Positions 9,349 through 19,401 of a stretch of 64,000 nucleotides of DNA are shown in pieces. The first letter of the stretch is position 1, and every line of letters starts with the position of its first letter. A model generated the notes under the pieces. The model ran no database searches and had not been told where the DNA came from. It saw nothing but the letters and a program-made list of their open reading frames with translations. Origin of the DNA: Pachyseris speciosa (lineage: Eukaryota > Cnidaria > Anthozoa > Scleractinia > Pachyseridae); NCBI GenBank assembly GCA_016490735.1, contig JAEMWC010000215.1:564001-628000 (forward strand), read 5' to 3'. The translations under genes were made by a program, and so were the position numbers.

Positions 9349-10542
9349 CATTGACTTTAAATTCTGAGAAAATTTACTGTAAAAATTGCTTCTGCTGCAT
9401 AGGTCTTTTTACATGCAGCTGGCCATGCATGGTATATGTGTATAATTACAGTACCTGTATCCACTCAGAGAAAATTTCCCAGCTGTGGTTGCTGCTTCTG
9501 GTTTATTGTAATAATATAAGCAACCTTTGTGTAAAATGACATATCTATCACGCCCTAAAGAGAGAAATGGCTCATTGTTAATTTACATAATTTTAACACA
9601 AAGTCAAGTCTACTGTGTATGTCTTAATGTTGTACAGACTGTAGGTCAAAATGAAATTCCTTTGTCTCCTATTGTCTCCTGACAGCTAATTTCATTTTGA
9701 TCTGAATTTTCATTATTTTGAGCTTCAACATCTACACTGTAAAGTGTATAGTACATCTCTTTAAAATTATTATCAGTACTGGTTCAATGACTGTTGAACT
9801 TCCACTGAGCCACAAAAAACCAGCACACCAGTATCTTCAAAGTATATTAAAGCAGTAGATACCATCGAGGAAACAACAAGTTCTGGTAGTGGCAAATCTC
9901 TCAGTGTGTGCAATGATGTCCCTCAGTGTGATTCTCACTACTCACATATTACATTTGTGGTGACCAGACCATACATGTACAATGTACATGTATTAAGCTA
10001 TGTGGCCTGAGTCTGCTCACTTTAATAGTTATCAGTTGACACCACCGTCCATTAGGGCTATACCTAAGGGGCATAATCCCTACCATTTGCATAAACAACA
10101 GTTGATCACATCTTTGATGTTACAGGTTATTCTATTGTGGGTTCATTTTATTGACAAAGCAGCTGTTTGTAATGGGTGTGAAGTTAATACATACAAATGT
10201 AGATGTAACGTTTGGCTGAATTAATGCCAACCCTGCCTCTAGGTCTGACATCTCTCAATGACAGATAATTATCAATTTGCTATCCAGCCAAGAGAAGACC
10301 TGCCCCAAGACACTGTCAGGGCTTAACTCACATGTCTTGATGTTGCCTCCTTCTTTTCTAATCCATCCGCATTTTCCACAGTTATCCTTGAGCAATTCTT
10401 GCGCAGGAATGGACTGAAAGGGTTCAGGTACCAATAAATGTTGCGGATCTGAACTGGATCTATTTCTTGCATCTTCACCAGCACCAGGGTTGACTGGTGT
10501 TGGCAGAGTGGATCCACCCCACAGATTGCTGTGTGGCTTCAT
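882..10542 (-). CDS. SH3BP2: SH3BP2 (3BP2)-like adaptor, PH - proline-rich - SH2, 9 exons, 3' end unresolved
   Basis: Spliced coding sequence on the minus strand: 10542-10332, 9554-9455, 8183-8069, 7004-6943, 6758-6235, 3783-3684, 1585-1543, 1098-1040, 945-882. Every exon is bounded by AG and GT, and all eight junction phases agree, giving 426 codons. Residues about 57-156 form a PH domain (WRDRYVILHKG, FKLVHLQPEKRTYYFAA, EWMENINKEMEEY with W144). Residues about 164-337 are proline-rich with likely SH3-binding stretches. Residues 371-376 are RGFPDG, aligned with the human tankyrase-binding motif RSPPDG. An SH2 domain opens near 385, with GVYILRK supplying the phosphotyrosine-binding arginine (R417). 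In mammals this family is a cytoplasmic adaptor linking SYK/SRC-family kinases, VAV, PLC-gamma and ABL, and is destroyed after tankyrase ADP-ribosylation. Function here is inferred. The last part of the SH2 domain was not located with confidence. Confidence 0.85.
1040..1098 (-). CDS. SH3BP2: SH3BP2-like exon 8 (SH2 domain start)
   Basis: Acceptor CTTGCAG, donor GTAATG. Encodes DVLSSSAASVLDMDKAEVT plus two bases of R405. Only this frame is open. It corresponds to the first helix of the SH2 domain (VERLF region in human). Confidence 0.78.
1543..1585 (-). CDS. SH3BP2: SH3BP2-like exon 7 (tankyrase motif)
   Basis: A 43-base microexon between TTTCTTTCAG and GTGAGT. It completes R371 and encodes GFPDGNSFRRHHRE, matching the human R-x-x-P-D-G-x-S-F-R pattern. 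Too short to call alone; phase on both sides and the motif support it. Confidence 0.8.
1801..2740. repeat. Purine-only GGA/AAGG minisatellite in SH3BP2 intron
   Basis: Almost 900 bases with only A and G on the plus strand. A block around GGAGAAGAGGAGGAAGG recurs about a dozen times at spacings of roughly 20-80 bases, giving a higher-order structure. Long open frames on both strands are a by-product of the composition. Confidence 0.9.
2757..2826. repeat. (ATT)n microsatellite
   Basis: Run of TTA/ATT triplets at the left edge of the tRNA-like hairpin. Similar short runs follow at about 3047-3079 and 3139-3192, each after or before AATAATTAAAAGTTTATT. Confidence 0.9.
2850..3046. repeat. Foldback with tRNA-like core
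   Basis: Arms of about 75 bases (GAAGTTAAAGATATTGAGCA... and its complement ending CTTTAACTTC) flank a tRNA-like head at about 2929-2996. The head shows an A-box-like TAGCTCAGTGGTTAGAGC and a B-box-like GGTTCAAATCCC, and its T-arm is itself inverted in the left arm. A second head occurs at 8644-8718. A tRNA-derived SINE or pseudogene, not a functional tRNA: the anticodon stem is poor. Confidence 0.7.
3192..3660. repeat. Degenerate purine-rich tract
   Basis: Mostly G/A on the plus strand (GGGAGGGAGGAAGG and drifting variants), fading toward SH3BP2 exon 6. Probably an older extension of the 1.8-2.7 kb tract. No credible gene. Confidence 0.7.
3684..3783 (-). CDS. SH3BP2: SH3BP2-like exon 6 (acidic tyrosine motif)
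   Basis: Acceptor GTCTAG, donor GTCTGT (weak). Encodes residues 339-370, with DEDEAMEGYLDIVPD, comparable to the DEDYEKVP region of the human protein and a plausible phosphotyrosine site. Its last two bases begin R371 of the tankyrase motif. If the weak donor were not used, the frame would stop after SRSVQ. Confidence 0.78.
3784..4654. other. Intron sequence, no gene recognised
   Basis: Within SH3BP2 intron 5. The stretch 3860-4010 (CAACTTTATTTATAATTAC...) looks like the 3' end of a decayed minus-strand retroelement, with a reverse-complement polyA signal. Short open frames have no recognisable product. Confidence 0.35.
4655..4800. mobile_element. Foldback MITE, about 145 bp
   Basis: Inverted arms contain TGGCCAAGCGTCAAGATGGC / GCCATCTTGACC and GCGTGTTTATGGACC / GGTCCATAAACACGC. 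Central loop under 15 bases. A related TCAAGATGGC motif recurs at 4889. Confidence 0.75.
5255..6035 (-). mobile_element. 5'-truncated jockey/CR1-like LINE
   Basis: The minus frame from 6029 to 5568 encodes YYSLVYPYLIYCVSVWGSTY and a following LQKKIIRII segment, the hallmark C-terminal region after the reverse transcriptase of jockey/CR1-type elements, ending in a stop. The 3' end is a TGGAAA-like simple repeat (CCATTTCCATTTCCATT on the plus strand, 5263-5285). No reverse transcriptase core is present, so it is a dead 5' truncation. Confidence 0.75.
6235..6758 (-). CDS. SH3BP2: SH3BP2-like exon 5 (proline-rich linker)
   Basis: Largest exon, 524 bases, residues 164-337. It opens with an acidic tyrosine cluster (IEYGDGFEYCYPEVEP) and continues with proline and basic blocks such as PRPGPPPIQKR and PKPLPRPPPLEK, suitable as SH3 ligands, then LNYGSVE. 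Donor GTACAG; phase 1 exit fits exon 6. The frame also reads through to a stop 10 bases past the donor, so an alternative retained-intron end is possible. Confidence 0.85.
6943..7004 (-). CDS. SH3BP2: SH3BP2-like exon 4 (PH closing helix)
   Basis: Acceptor CCCCAG, donor GTAAGT. Encodes EWMENINKEMEEYCGTVKPV, with the near-invariant tryptophan of the PH C-terminal helix. Another AG 17 bases upstream would break the phase, so the inner acceptor is chosen. Confidence 0.84.
7357..7543. mobile_element. MITE with CAGTGGAACCCC termini
   Basis: Starts CAGTGGAACCCCG and ends GGGGTTCCACTG, flanked by TA on both sides, as expected for Tc1/mariner-pogo insertion. GGCCAC / ATTACGG motifs repeat inside. 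Non-coding. Confidence 0.75.
8069..8183 (-). CDS. SH3BP2: SH3BP2-like exon 3 (PH strands 5-7)
   Basis: Acceptor TTTTCAG, donor GTAAGT. Encodes residues 105-142, with YQWTFKLVHLQPEKRTYYFA and the start of the closing helix (SEREMN). Ends in phase 0. Confidence 0.87.
8644..8718 (+). repeat. tRNA-like SINE head
   Basis: TAGCTCAGTGGTTAGAGCG (A box) and GGGTTCAAATCCC (B box), then CTCTGATTTTTTTTCAGAG, a short hairpin with a T run. Close relative of the 2.93-kb copy. Acceptor and anticodon stems are degenerate. Confidence 0.65.
8892..9200. mobile_element. MITE, about 310 bp
   Basis: Terminal inverted repeats CAATTAATCGTATCTATAAC and GTTATAGATACGATTAATT. A nested palindrome in the middle repeats TAATTGGATACCTGTAATTGG. 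Non-coding. Confidence 0.72.
9201..9345. repeat. Palindrome abutting the preceding MITE
   Basis: GTAATTGGACC ... ACAATTCAGGGAGTAATCGTG and the complementary CACGATTACTCCCTGAATTG ... GGTCCAATTAC form arms of about 50 bases around a 38-base loop. It shares a TTAATTAGTAATTGG border with the MITE. Confidence 0.72.
9455..9554 (-). CDS. SH3BP2: SH3BP2-like exon 2 (PH strands)
   Basis: Acceptor CTTTAG, donor GTACTG. Encodes the rest of W71 and residues 72-103, including RDRYVILHKGCLYYY and GKFSLSGY, the typical PH strand 2-4 pattern. Enters after one base and leaves after two, matching both neighbours. Confidence 0.85.
10332..10542 (-). CDS. SH3BP2: SH3BP2-like coding exon 1 (start codon, PH domain beginning)
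   Basis: Residues 1-70 plus the first base of W71, ending at donor T|GTGAGT. The ATG at 10542 is the first in frame; a TGA lies two codons upstream. Residues QSIPAQELL match the short segment before the PH domain in human SH3BP2, followed by GWIRKEGGNIKT, the first PH strand. The N-terminal 40 residues are low complexity and less certain. Confidence 0.78.
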
Positions 10543-10606
10543 GGATCAGGGCTATAACTTCATTTTTTGAACCTGGTAGGACTGTTGTATCTATTGGTAA
10601 ATTATA
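10543..10606 (-). other. Putative 5' UTR part of SH3BP2-like exon 1
   Basis: A candidate acceptor (TTTAATATGCAG) lies just upstream of 10606. The segment contains a four-codon upstream ORF (ATG AAG TTA TAG). A different frame is open from 10606 across the start codon (YNLPIDTTVLPGSKNEVIAL and on), so an alternative N-terminus cannot be ruled out. Confidence 0.4.
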
Positions 10607-11187
10607 CTGCATATTAAATCAAGGAAAGTATAAGACAGGTTCCACAAAACGTCTGGATCTCCCCCCCAACCCCCACCCCTAAGACATCCACGGCAGAGGT
10701 GGTGTCACACTCCAATGGCCACCTTTTGTTGTCCAACCAGACAGTGCATACATTAACTCTTGTTTTAATAACCTCTCTATAACAGCCACCTCTCCACCAC
10801 TGCAAAAGCCACAAAAGCGTGTACCTCTTCACAACACCCACTTAATCAATGACTGACAAACAGTGTACACAAAAACCCATTTTTTGGTGCACAGAAATAA
10901 AAGGTCATGAAACCTGATGTCCTGCACGTCGTCAGCAAAACAGGATCATTTGATGAAAGACAAAATAAAGTGTCTGTAGCATTAAAAGTTAACTGTACAA
11001 ACTTATTTACTCACTGTGCTTATTTTACTGCTGTTTTGTTGACACATTTTTTCCCTGAATATTTAAACTGTTTCATTGAATATAATTAAATCATATTTTG
11101 CAAGAATAAATATATGAAAATCGTGTATTTGAACTGCAGATTAAAGAATGAAGCTGTGAATGATCATCGCAGTTACAAACACTACTT

Positions 11188-14100
11188 TTTTTTTCCTGAG
11201 CTTTATTGAGAAACACACAATATTAGATTACAATACAGAGAATTACAAATATCAGATACTAAGGACTACACTCAAGCTACACTGAACTACTGGGGTTAAG
11301 GTTAATGATTCAAGGTGTTCTATTTACAAAAAATTATATATTAAGACATCTAGACTGCACAATCTCTTATTCGTTATAATATTTTTACTTGTAACTAAAT
11401 ATTCTTAAAAATTAAGTAAGTGTTACTGAAGCAACTTTTCAGGATGGAATCTAGAATAGAACTTCACTTTAAATTCTTCTAAGGATATCTTATTTTGTGC
11501 TAATTTTTGCGTGTACAGATAATATTTTTCAAAGAGGAGGGACTACAGTTTAATTCCCGTATTATTGGATCGGTCTTGAAGGGGGCTTTGCCGAAGAGAA
11601 TTTCAGTTGGAGATAGCGAGAGAGAGGCAACATTTTCTGCATTAAACCATTTAATAACTTCTGAGTAAAATTCTTTAGACCAGTGACAGTTACAAAAGGT
11701 ATGGATAATAGAATCATTCTCCCAGCAGTAGATGCAAAGCACATCATTTACGAGACCAAAGGAATGTAATTCTCTTTTTGTAACAACTATTCGGTGCAGG
11801 AGCTTGAAATAAAAATTCTCTTAGTTTATTATCCCTTGACATATACTTTACCCTGCTGAAAAAAGAATCAATCTCAGTGGCATGTGACTCTAAATCTTTC
11901 TGCCATTTTTCAAACCCCTTCAATGTGTGTTTGTACTTTGGATTTTTTATCAGAAGCCAGTAGTAATATCACTATTTCTCATTTTAAGCAAATTTATAGT
12001 AATATCAGTAGTTAGTTGGAACTCGCTCACTAAAAAACAGGTGGATTTGTCTATTAGTTTTGCTCTTGCCCTATCAATAAGAGACTTTGGGATTGCCAAT
12101 ACAACCTGCATGTGAGTTAAGAAATTACAATTTAAATCATACTTTCGAACAAACTCTGCATGAGAGAGGAGCTTCCCATCCACTCTCAGAAGATCTTGAA
12201 TAAGAGTAACATTCCTATTAAACCAGCTCCCATAGAAAATTGTTCGACCATTTATGCGAATTTGTTTGTTATTGAATATAATCAATTCCTGGTCACTGTC
12301 TTGGGAATTGTAAAAGGATTTAAGTTCAGTGAAATAATGTAACTATAACTTGTAAAAGTTTGGGAAATGTGCCTCCTCAAGAAATTTTTGGTCATAATTA
12401 CAGTGCAACAAAAATTTTAACCCACCGTACTTATCCAAAAAAATGTTCTGGAATTACTTTCCAGGATTCACTCCTTTGGTCCTTTATTAAGAATCTCGAG
12501 ATCCAAGCTAGTTTGAGCGATTTAGATATGGTCTCCATGCTGGGTGCACGTCAGCTCCCTTGGTTATAGCCTAGAAACATAACTTTACGCTTGATTTTGT
12601 CCTTCTTTTTTTTCCAAATGAATTTAAATATTTCAGAGTCAGCGGTCTTAATATAATCTTTAGGAATGTCAAGAATTGAAATTGGGTGTACGAGCTGCGA
12701 GATAGCTAAGCTTTTTGTTATGAGACATCTTCTGAACAGTGTAAGATTTTGAGACTGCCAGATATCATGAACAGTTTCAATTTTTTTGCAATTTTTCCTT
12801 AAAATTATAATTGTCATTTTTTTGTATGTCATATGAGAAGAAGATCCCCAAGGCTCTAATCAGACTCTCTGGTCATTTGAATCCGAAAGGTTTTTCTTTA
12901 GAATACCTCCAGGGACCTAGCCACAAACTTTAGTTTTGGATGGGTTAAGCCGCAAGCCTGATTGATCACCTAACAAAATAGGGTGGTGTCATCAGCAAAT
13001 TGGCCAATTTTGAATTCCTTACCAAAAAGTGTTATACCGTGTAATTCCTTGTCTTGCCTAAGTTTACAAGCCAGAAGCTCAACTGCGAGAATGAATAAGT
13101 AAGGGGACAGGGGACAGCCCTGTAGCACCCCTCTTGATAACTGAAAACAGCTGGTACAAAAACCTTTGTTTAAAACTGCGGTTGCAGAGTTGGTATAGAA
13201 AGTGGAAAGCCAATGTTTGGTGTCATCACCAAAATTGAAGAAAGATATCGTCTTCTGAATGAAATTCCATTCAATTATGTCAAACACTTTACGAAAGTCA
13301 AGTTGCAGAAGTATACCTGGTATATTTTGGAGCTTTGTTTGTTCTAAGATGTCGTTAATCAGTCTAACATTTTGGCCAATGTATCTCCCTTTAATGAAAC
13401 CTGTTTGATCCAGATTGATTAAGTGCGTGAGGACTTTTCTATTCTTTTAGCTATAACTTTGGATGCAATTTTGTAATCTATATTAAGGAGAGTTATTGGT
13501 CGCCAGTTAGAGAGATTAGTAAGATCTGAATCATCTTTAGGTATTAAAGTGATTACACCTCATTTCTGAGAAATCGACATTTCACCTTCTCTAAATGACA
13601 TGTTAAAGCACTCAACTAAATCTAATGTCCCAACAAGTCAAAAAAGCAGTTGTAGAACTCCCACGTGAATCCATCATCACCTGGTGATTTCTCTTTAGCA
13701 AATGTCCGCATAACATTTTTACATTCTTTAAGAGAGATTTCTCCTTCCAATTTGTCACGTTCATTATCCTGAAGTTTTAGTGTTTCAAGGTTCCTGACAA
13801 AAGATTCATATGAGTTGCTTGTACCTTCCACGTGGTTGGATGTAAACAGATCTCTAAAAAAATTTTCAATATACATTAATATGTTCTTTTCTTCATGCAA
13901 AATTTCTTCATCCGGCCATTTCACTTCTCTGATTATTTTACGATTACACCTGTATAATTTTGCTTTTCTAAATTGAAGAAGTATTTTGTTGGCTGTCCGC
14001 CTTGCTCAATCCACCTGACTTTAGAACGGATGATTGCACCTTTCCCTTTGTTTTCATAAAGTAGGGAAAGTACCTGTTTTAGTCTGATGTATTCCTGTCG

Positions 14101-14650
14101 TTTTTCTTTAATTTCGTCAGCGTTATTTTGTTGGGAAAGGACATTGTCTAGTTCTTCCAGTCGATCGTAAAGATCTTGTTCCTTTTTGCGAGAATTTTTG
14201 CTTCCTGCTTTGAATAAGTGACGGTAAGCACTCTTATTTCCATTTTGATAAGTTCCGATTTTAACCTTTTGTCTTCCAAATAGGAGTATTTGTTGCTTAT
14301 GACAGAATAATTTTCTTTAATCAGTTTGATATATTCTTCGTCGTCAACTAGGGAATTATTGAATTTCCATAAAACTGGTCCACATGTTTCATTTACCTTT
14401 GTTAAATTAATTAATTTTTATTGCCTTGTGGTCTGGAGCAGTAGAGACCTTAGTACCTACCTGAGAAACATAATTTGTCAAAGATTGGGGAATTAGGAAA
14501 AAATCAATTCATGAACAGACGCTAAGCGCTTTGGACTCGTAGGTAAAACTCATCTTACTTGGGTTTTGTTTTCTAAACATATCAACAAGCTCAAGTTCTG
14601 TCATCATTGACACGAGATTATTATGATACATATTTGGTTTCCACGGTGCC
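11188..14650 (-). mobile_element. Decayed L1/Tx1-like LINE
   Basis: Minus-strand order matches a non-LTR element. Around 14640-14410 is the C-terminal part of an endonuclease (ending TAPDHKAI). At 13924-13622 KSPGDDGFTWEFY opens the reverse transcriptase. At 13287-12970 are LSRGVLQGCPLSPYLFIL and FADDT (catalytic pair). At 12832-12551 is WQSQNLTLFRRCLITKSLAI. At 11742-11500 is a CIYCWENDSIIHTFCNC zinc-knuckle. It ends with AATAAA and a polyA run (as T's at 11187-11196). Multiple stops and frameshifts: inactive. Confidence 0.85.
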
Positions 14651-14682
14651 CCGCCTTTTTTGTCAACGGCGTGCAACACTAC

Positions 14683-14842
14683 TTAAGTAGTAGTGAAAAT
14701 AAAGCTTTAAAAAAAATTGAAGTTTGTACGGGAGTCAAACCCACAACCTCTGCACCACAATTGCAGAGCCAGGTTGACTGGGTTTGACACCTGTACAAGC
14801 TTGAATTTTTTAAGGCTTTATTTTCACTACTGCTTAACTAGT
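14683..14842. mobile_element. Foldback MITE, about 155 bp
   Basis: AGTAGTGAAAATAAAGC and GCTTTATTTTCACTACT form the outer arms. Internally GTACGGGAGTCAAACCCA faces TGGGTTTGACACCTGTAC. The centre (CAACCTCTGCACCACAATTG) loosely resembles a tRNA T-arm region. Confidence 0.7.
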
Positions 14843-16103
14843 GTTCATAAATGCATAAAATAATGATCAGCTTCATGATATATTTTGATTACCAATGTTA
14901 AATATTATTATAATTAAGTCATTTTTTAAAACTGAATGTTCACCCCCACACAACAATGGCCACTTAACTCTCCCAAGGTGGCTGTTGTGGAAAGGTTTGA
15001 GTGTATTACAGTCCTTCAGATCATTTGCAATCACTTAGAAATATAATTCAGGTCTGCTCCACCATTCAGATCATCTGCACTGTCCACTGTATTGTTTCCA
15101 GAAAATCACCCCTGATTGCTTAAACTGGCCTACTGCCATGCTATTTTAGCATCACTTCCAGGAAATGCAAAACATATCACCATATCAATAATTATCGAGA
15201 GATAATGGATTAATCTGACGGTTCTGATATGAAAGGGTATGTCAAGTGCTGCATGAATTTATCATGAAATTAAAATCCAAATAACCAAAGTATGAAATAC
15301 AGTGGTGAAAAATAAAAAACTACACCAATTGCTGGTAACAAGTGAGACGTTTTGAAGGGGTGTACACCTGTACACGTAGACAATCTATCAGAAATATCAT
15401 GATTTTCTACTAATCCAAACAAATAATGAAGGTTAGCAACAGGTCAATAAGTACAAGCAGACATGATCCCACAATTAGAACCAAGGTACACTACAGTCTT
15501 CACAAATTAGTTTCTGGTAAGCTTGTATTTAAGCTTACATATAGGGAGATACATTGTATCAGAGCAATTTTATCACTCCAGTTTATCTTAGTTTAGATGA
15601 ACGATTTACTAAAGTGTTTCCAATTTCTTTCAAGAGGTCTAAAAATAATGATGACGATAAAAATTGCCAGCTGAATACAAATATCGTATTAACGCTTTTA
15701 AAATTTCACGACACAAAAATAAATTGATCAAGTCCTGCGAAAGGACGCCAAACAGTCCATGGCCATATGTTTTTCCCCAACCACTGGTCGTAAATTCAGG
15801 GACACGAATAAACACTAATCTAACACAAGGAAAGGGAATATCCGCTCCTGGTACAACGCTTCACTTAGTATCTGTTAGTTATTTATATGTCGACAATGAA
15901 TGAAGCTAAAATTGTTTTATAATCTTGTTGTGTACGTAAGCCATCACACTCAAAAAGCTGAATTAACTACAGTGTGGTCTATAGTAACAAAGAAGAGCGC
16001 CGTGTAAAAGAAATCGCTAAAGCTGTACGAAGAAACGTACAGTCTAAATCAGAAATCTTCCGGGAAGTAGTGATTTAAAGTACACAAGATCAGAGCACTT
16101 ACC
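14843..16103. other. SH3BP2 5' intron, nothing recognised
   Basis: AT-rich, no conserved frame, no clear repeat structure. Part of the putative first intron if the 16.1-kb exon is real. Confidence 0.5.
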
Positions 16104-16200
16104 GAAATGAAAATCACAGCTTGCACAAAGTTGACGGTTCCTTCAAGTTAAGATTAACTGTATCGGAAGGCTAAAAGATTGAAAAACTTCCTCGTTTTTG
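16104..16200 (-). other. Putative noncoding first exon of the SH3BP2-like gene
   Basis: On the minus strand a strong donor, TTTCG|GTAAGTGC, ends this stretch, which has no ATG. It would fit a 5' UTR exon spliced to 10606. The upstream boundary is a guess; no TATA box is evident. Confidence 0.35.
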
Positions 16201-16688
16201 CATCGTTTAAACTTGCTTTGCACTCTTGTATGAAAGAACGTAACATGAGGGCGAGGTTAATGTCTCTTGATGTCGTATTTCCTTACATATATAGGTTTTG
16301 TGTAAGGCTGTAGCAACAATATCTTGAACGAGCGTGACTCAAGCTTCTTCCTCTGGTTCGAGGAAATCACGTGCACAACATCGCCAAAGGGAGGAGAGGG
16401 TAAGGAAAGCACTGCCACAGTCAGGACGGAAGAAAGTGGGCCACTTCGATGATTTTTCATACAAACAAAAAAACAACCACCATAGAGCAATTTATCATAC
16501 CACTTTAGAAAATATGCGAGGTTTCATAAGAATCCGTCACCAACTTGTGGAAACATGAGAACCCAAACTTGCCAGTTTTTACTAGAAATTATTAAATGTA
16601 CGCCAAGGCTTGTCGGCGGTATACGTTGAATTCAAGTTAGACCTTAAAATGGAGGATCCCCACATGAAATGGCCAAAGTATTCAGAGA

Positions 16689-16990
16689 TTAAAGCCGCTG
16701 TTACACGTTGAAACTTTCAGCTGAAACTTGTGTGCAACGGCGCTGCGAAACAAGTTTCAGCAGGCGTTGCACCGTGTAACATGGTCTGTTTCGCGAAACA
16801 AGTTTCACGAAAAGTAGAACCCCTTTCTACTGTTTTTACTTTTGCAACGGTCGCAACGATCGCAATGGTGATAAAAACAAGAGTTTCACCGTGTAACACC
16901 ACTTCGTGAAACTGGTCTCGCTCGGTCTCTCATCGCCGTTGCACACAGGTTTCAGCTAATTAAATGTTTCAACGTGTAACAGCGGCTTAA
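16689..16990. mobile_element. MITE with TTAA ends
   Basis: Begins TTAAAGCCGCTGTTACACG and ends CGTGTAACAGCGGCTTAA. Arms extend inward to CAACGGCG/CGCCGTTGCA. TTAA at both boundaries suggests TTAA target choice, as in piggyBac/Kolobok elements. Non-coding. Confidence 0.78.
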
Positions 16991-16999
16991 GCCACGTTA

Positions 17000-17817
17000 C
17001 TCCTATGATTAAACAACGTGCGAGAGACACCCTAGAAAAACGTAGAATTGTCCCAATTAACCACGCCCTAAAAGATCCAGCAAGGTTTAATGGGCATCCC
17101 ACTGGCTCCTGAGGTGTTCCCTCTGGACAGGGTTATGTATCTCCTTCCAATCTTGCTCCCGTATCGCCATATTCAGTGCAACTGTAATGTCTGTAAATTA
17201 ATGTCTGTAAATTTTCTTTTTGTTTATTTATTTGAACAAATATTTTAACAGTATGTTCCCAGATCAGCAAAGGCTGATTTAAATGGGGTCCTGTATTTAC
17301 ATTAATTTAATATTACAGTAATTACAGTGTAAAAGACATACATATAATTACAGATAACATTACACTTAATTGTTAATTGCGTTTATCCAAGGTCTGTAAA
17401 GTTGTAGTATAGCCTGCGTCGCAGATCAAGACGTAAACTAACCCCGGAGTTAGTTAACGTCTACTACGCAGGCTATTGTAGTATGGAATCAACTCAGGCC
17501 CTTAAGCCTACTTTACCATTGCAGAGCATTTCTATTTTTAAATCAACAATTTTATCTACTCAGTATTAGATACTTGGTATGATTCATCTTATGTCGTTAT
17601 TTAGCGGCTGGGTATCTATTCAGTTAAGTTATTTATTTATTTTCTATCTATTTATTCAGTCATCGTTTACTTTTTTATTCACTTTTCTGTTACCCGGATC
17701 ACTTACTGTATAAGGTTTTGTTAACTATAGGAATAACTTATTTATGTACATGGGTCGTACATGTAAGCTAGATTTTTAGTGTAAATTTAGAATTAATTTA
17801 ACGTTCAGTCCTATTAC
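17000..17817. other. Intergenic, nothing recognised
   Basis: Contains a small inverted repeat at about 17411-17475 (AGCCTGCGTCGCAGATC / ACTACGCAGGCT) and AT-rich sequence resembling a decayed retroelement tail around 17205-17390. No gene supported. Confidence 0.4.
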
Positions 17818-18106
17818 TAATAGACCTCTTCAAGGTTTTTTCCGCCATCTTGTAGGGGGTGCAAAAACATTGGGGCGAGCGCGCGGCCAAGCATTAAAAA
17901 ACATGGCGGACGATGCGATCAACACGACGGCTGTCCTACCTTCGTCTTTAAAAGCTTGCTTTGAGAACAGAGGTAATGAAAATAACAAGTAAACAGTCTT
18001 TACTTGTCGGCTGAACGTGAAGGTGGGCCTCAAATAGTTTCTGATGTCCAGGCAAGGCGAGTAAGTCCTTGAGTACGCGGACTTTCTAAGCTTAACTGTA
18101 AGTTCG

Positions 18107-18476
18107 TTGAAGGATTTTCTGGCCCTTCGTGGTCTTAAACTGACTGGCAAAAAAGCCGATCTCGTTGCTCGGGCATTCGGTGCATACGAGCTCAATGTTC
18201 CAAAGAAGTTTTCTCATCAAGAGATTTATTCAAACCTAAAACTCGAGTACAATTCAAGACCGGCTTTCGCGCCACGGAATTGTTACAGATCCGAACTCCT
18301 TATCTGCTGAAGCATGGCAAGATAGTATTCATGAATGGCCTGAAATCGATGATGGTAAACTGTTCAGTTACATTTTACAAGTAAAAGCTGTGGATGTGGA
18401 CTATATTGGGGTCTATAAGGACCAGAGGGCATACTCCTACTGGATGAGTGGCTTCGTTTTAGATTGTGACACATGA
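18107..18476 (+). pseudogene. SAP-domain / YqaJ-type protein fragment of the transposon
   Basis: LKDFLALRGLKLTGKKADLV is a SAP DNA-binding motif. After a frameshift near 18270, the frame from 18276 reads GIVTDPNSLSAEAWQDSI and VDVDYIGVYKDQRAYSYW to a stop at 18474-18476. This resembles the N-terminal part of cnidarian SWIM/YqaJ-domain transposon proteins. The nuclease domain is absent, so the element is internally deleted. Confidence 0.65.
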
Positions 18477-18780
18477 AACAATAAATTCCAGAGAATGTAT
18501 TTACTCAGTTACAGTTAACTCTTTCGGCTAACGTAGCTTATTTCAATACTACTAGTAAACTGAGGGAAACCATATTGCACACACTAAAGTTTCAAATCTT
18601 TGTGCTAACATGTACTTGAAGATGATGTGAACTGCGAACTTTCTCTAATGACAATCAAACTTTCTCAGTACAAGTTTTGATTCAAACTACTGAATAAAGG
18701 CATTATTTTCACTTGACATCAAACCATTCGGCCTTTTTTCCTCCATTCTCTTTGCCCATTTGATGCCTAAGTATAAAAAT

Positions 18781-19401
18781 CTATGAAGCAAGTGGAAGTA
18801 GAAGATTACACAAAGCAGCACACACCCTCACAATATCATCTGCAAGAGAGAGAAGATGAATTGGTAGTTCATGTTTGAGTATGTGGAACACTCTCATTCT
18901 ACCTATTGCTTCTTCCACATATATTCGCACATTTGCTATACTTGATGTCTTCCGGACATCTGAGGGAAGCATTTGCATTGATGCAGCTTTACTGGGTGGT
19001 ATACATAGCGTTGCCATCCACGTCATAAGTTCTTCACGTATTTTGAACCCCCTATCAGCCATCACCTCATCGTAGGGTTCCAGGAGGTTAAGAAATCCAC
19101 TGTCTTTCACAATAAATATGTCAGTGGCTCTACCTCCAAAGGCAGGAGATACATAGGAAATGGCACCGTTTGCTGTGATGGCAACCAACACCTTGAAGGT
19201 ATAACGGTGCTTGTATTCGCTCCACATTGTTGCAGCAAAATCCAAACCACTCGGTGTTTCAGTAAAGCATTCAAAACAGTCGATGATACATCTTACTTTG
19301 GGGTATATCTTTCGAAAGCAGTCAGGCAATGTTCTCTTTATTTGATTGCGACTTGGCCAAATGATTAGAACGGATAGTTCCTTGAGCATAACTTCACCCA
19401 A
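18781..19401 (-). pseudogene. DDE transposase, catalytic part (DDE_Tnp_4 type)
   Basis: About 206 codons. Visible are CIIDCFECF (first Asp), YSFK-like HRYTFKVLVAI, GGRATDIFIVKDSGFLNLL, EVMADRGFKI (second Asp) and YVEEAIGRMRVF (Glu), in the expected order. It is out of frame by one base with the upstream HTH part at about 19400, where the two frames overlap in TTGGGTGAAG. Confidence 0.8.

Noticed and set aside
16257..16558. Possible divergent gene near the SH3BP2 first exon
   Set aside because: Overlapping frames on both strands start from non-ATG codons and show no motif or splice pattern.
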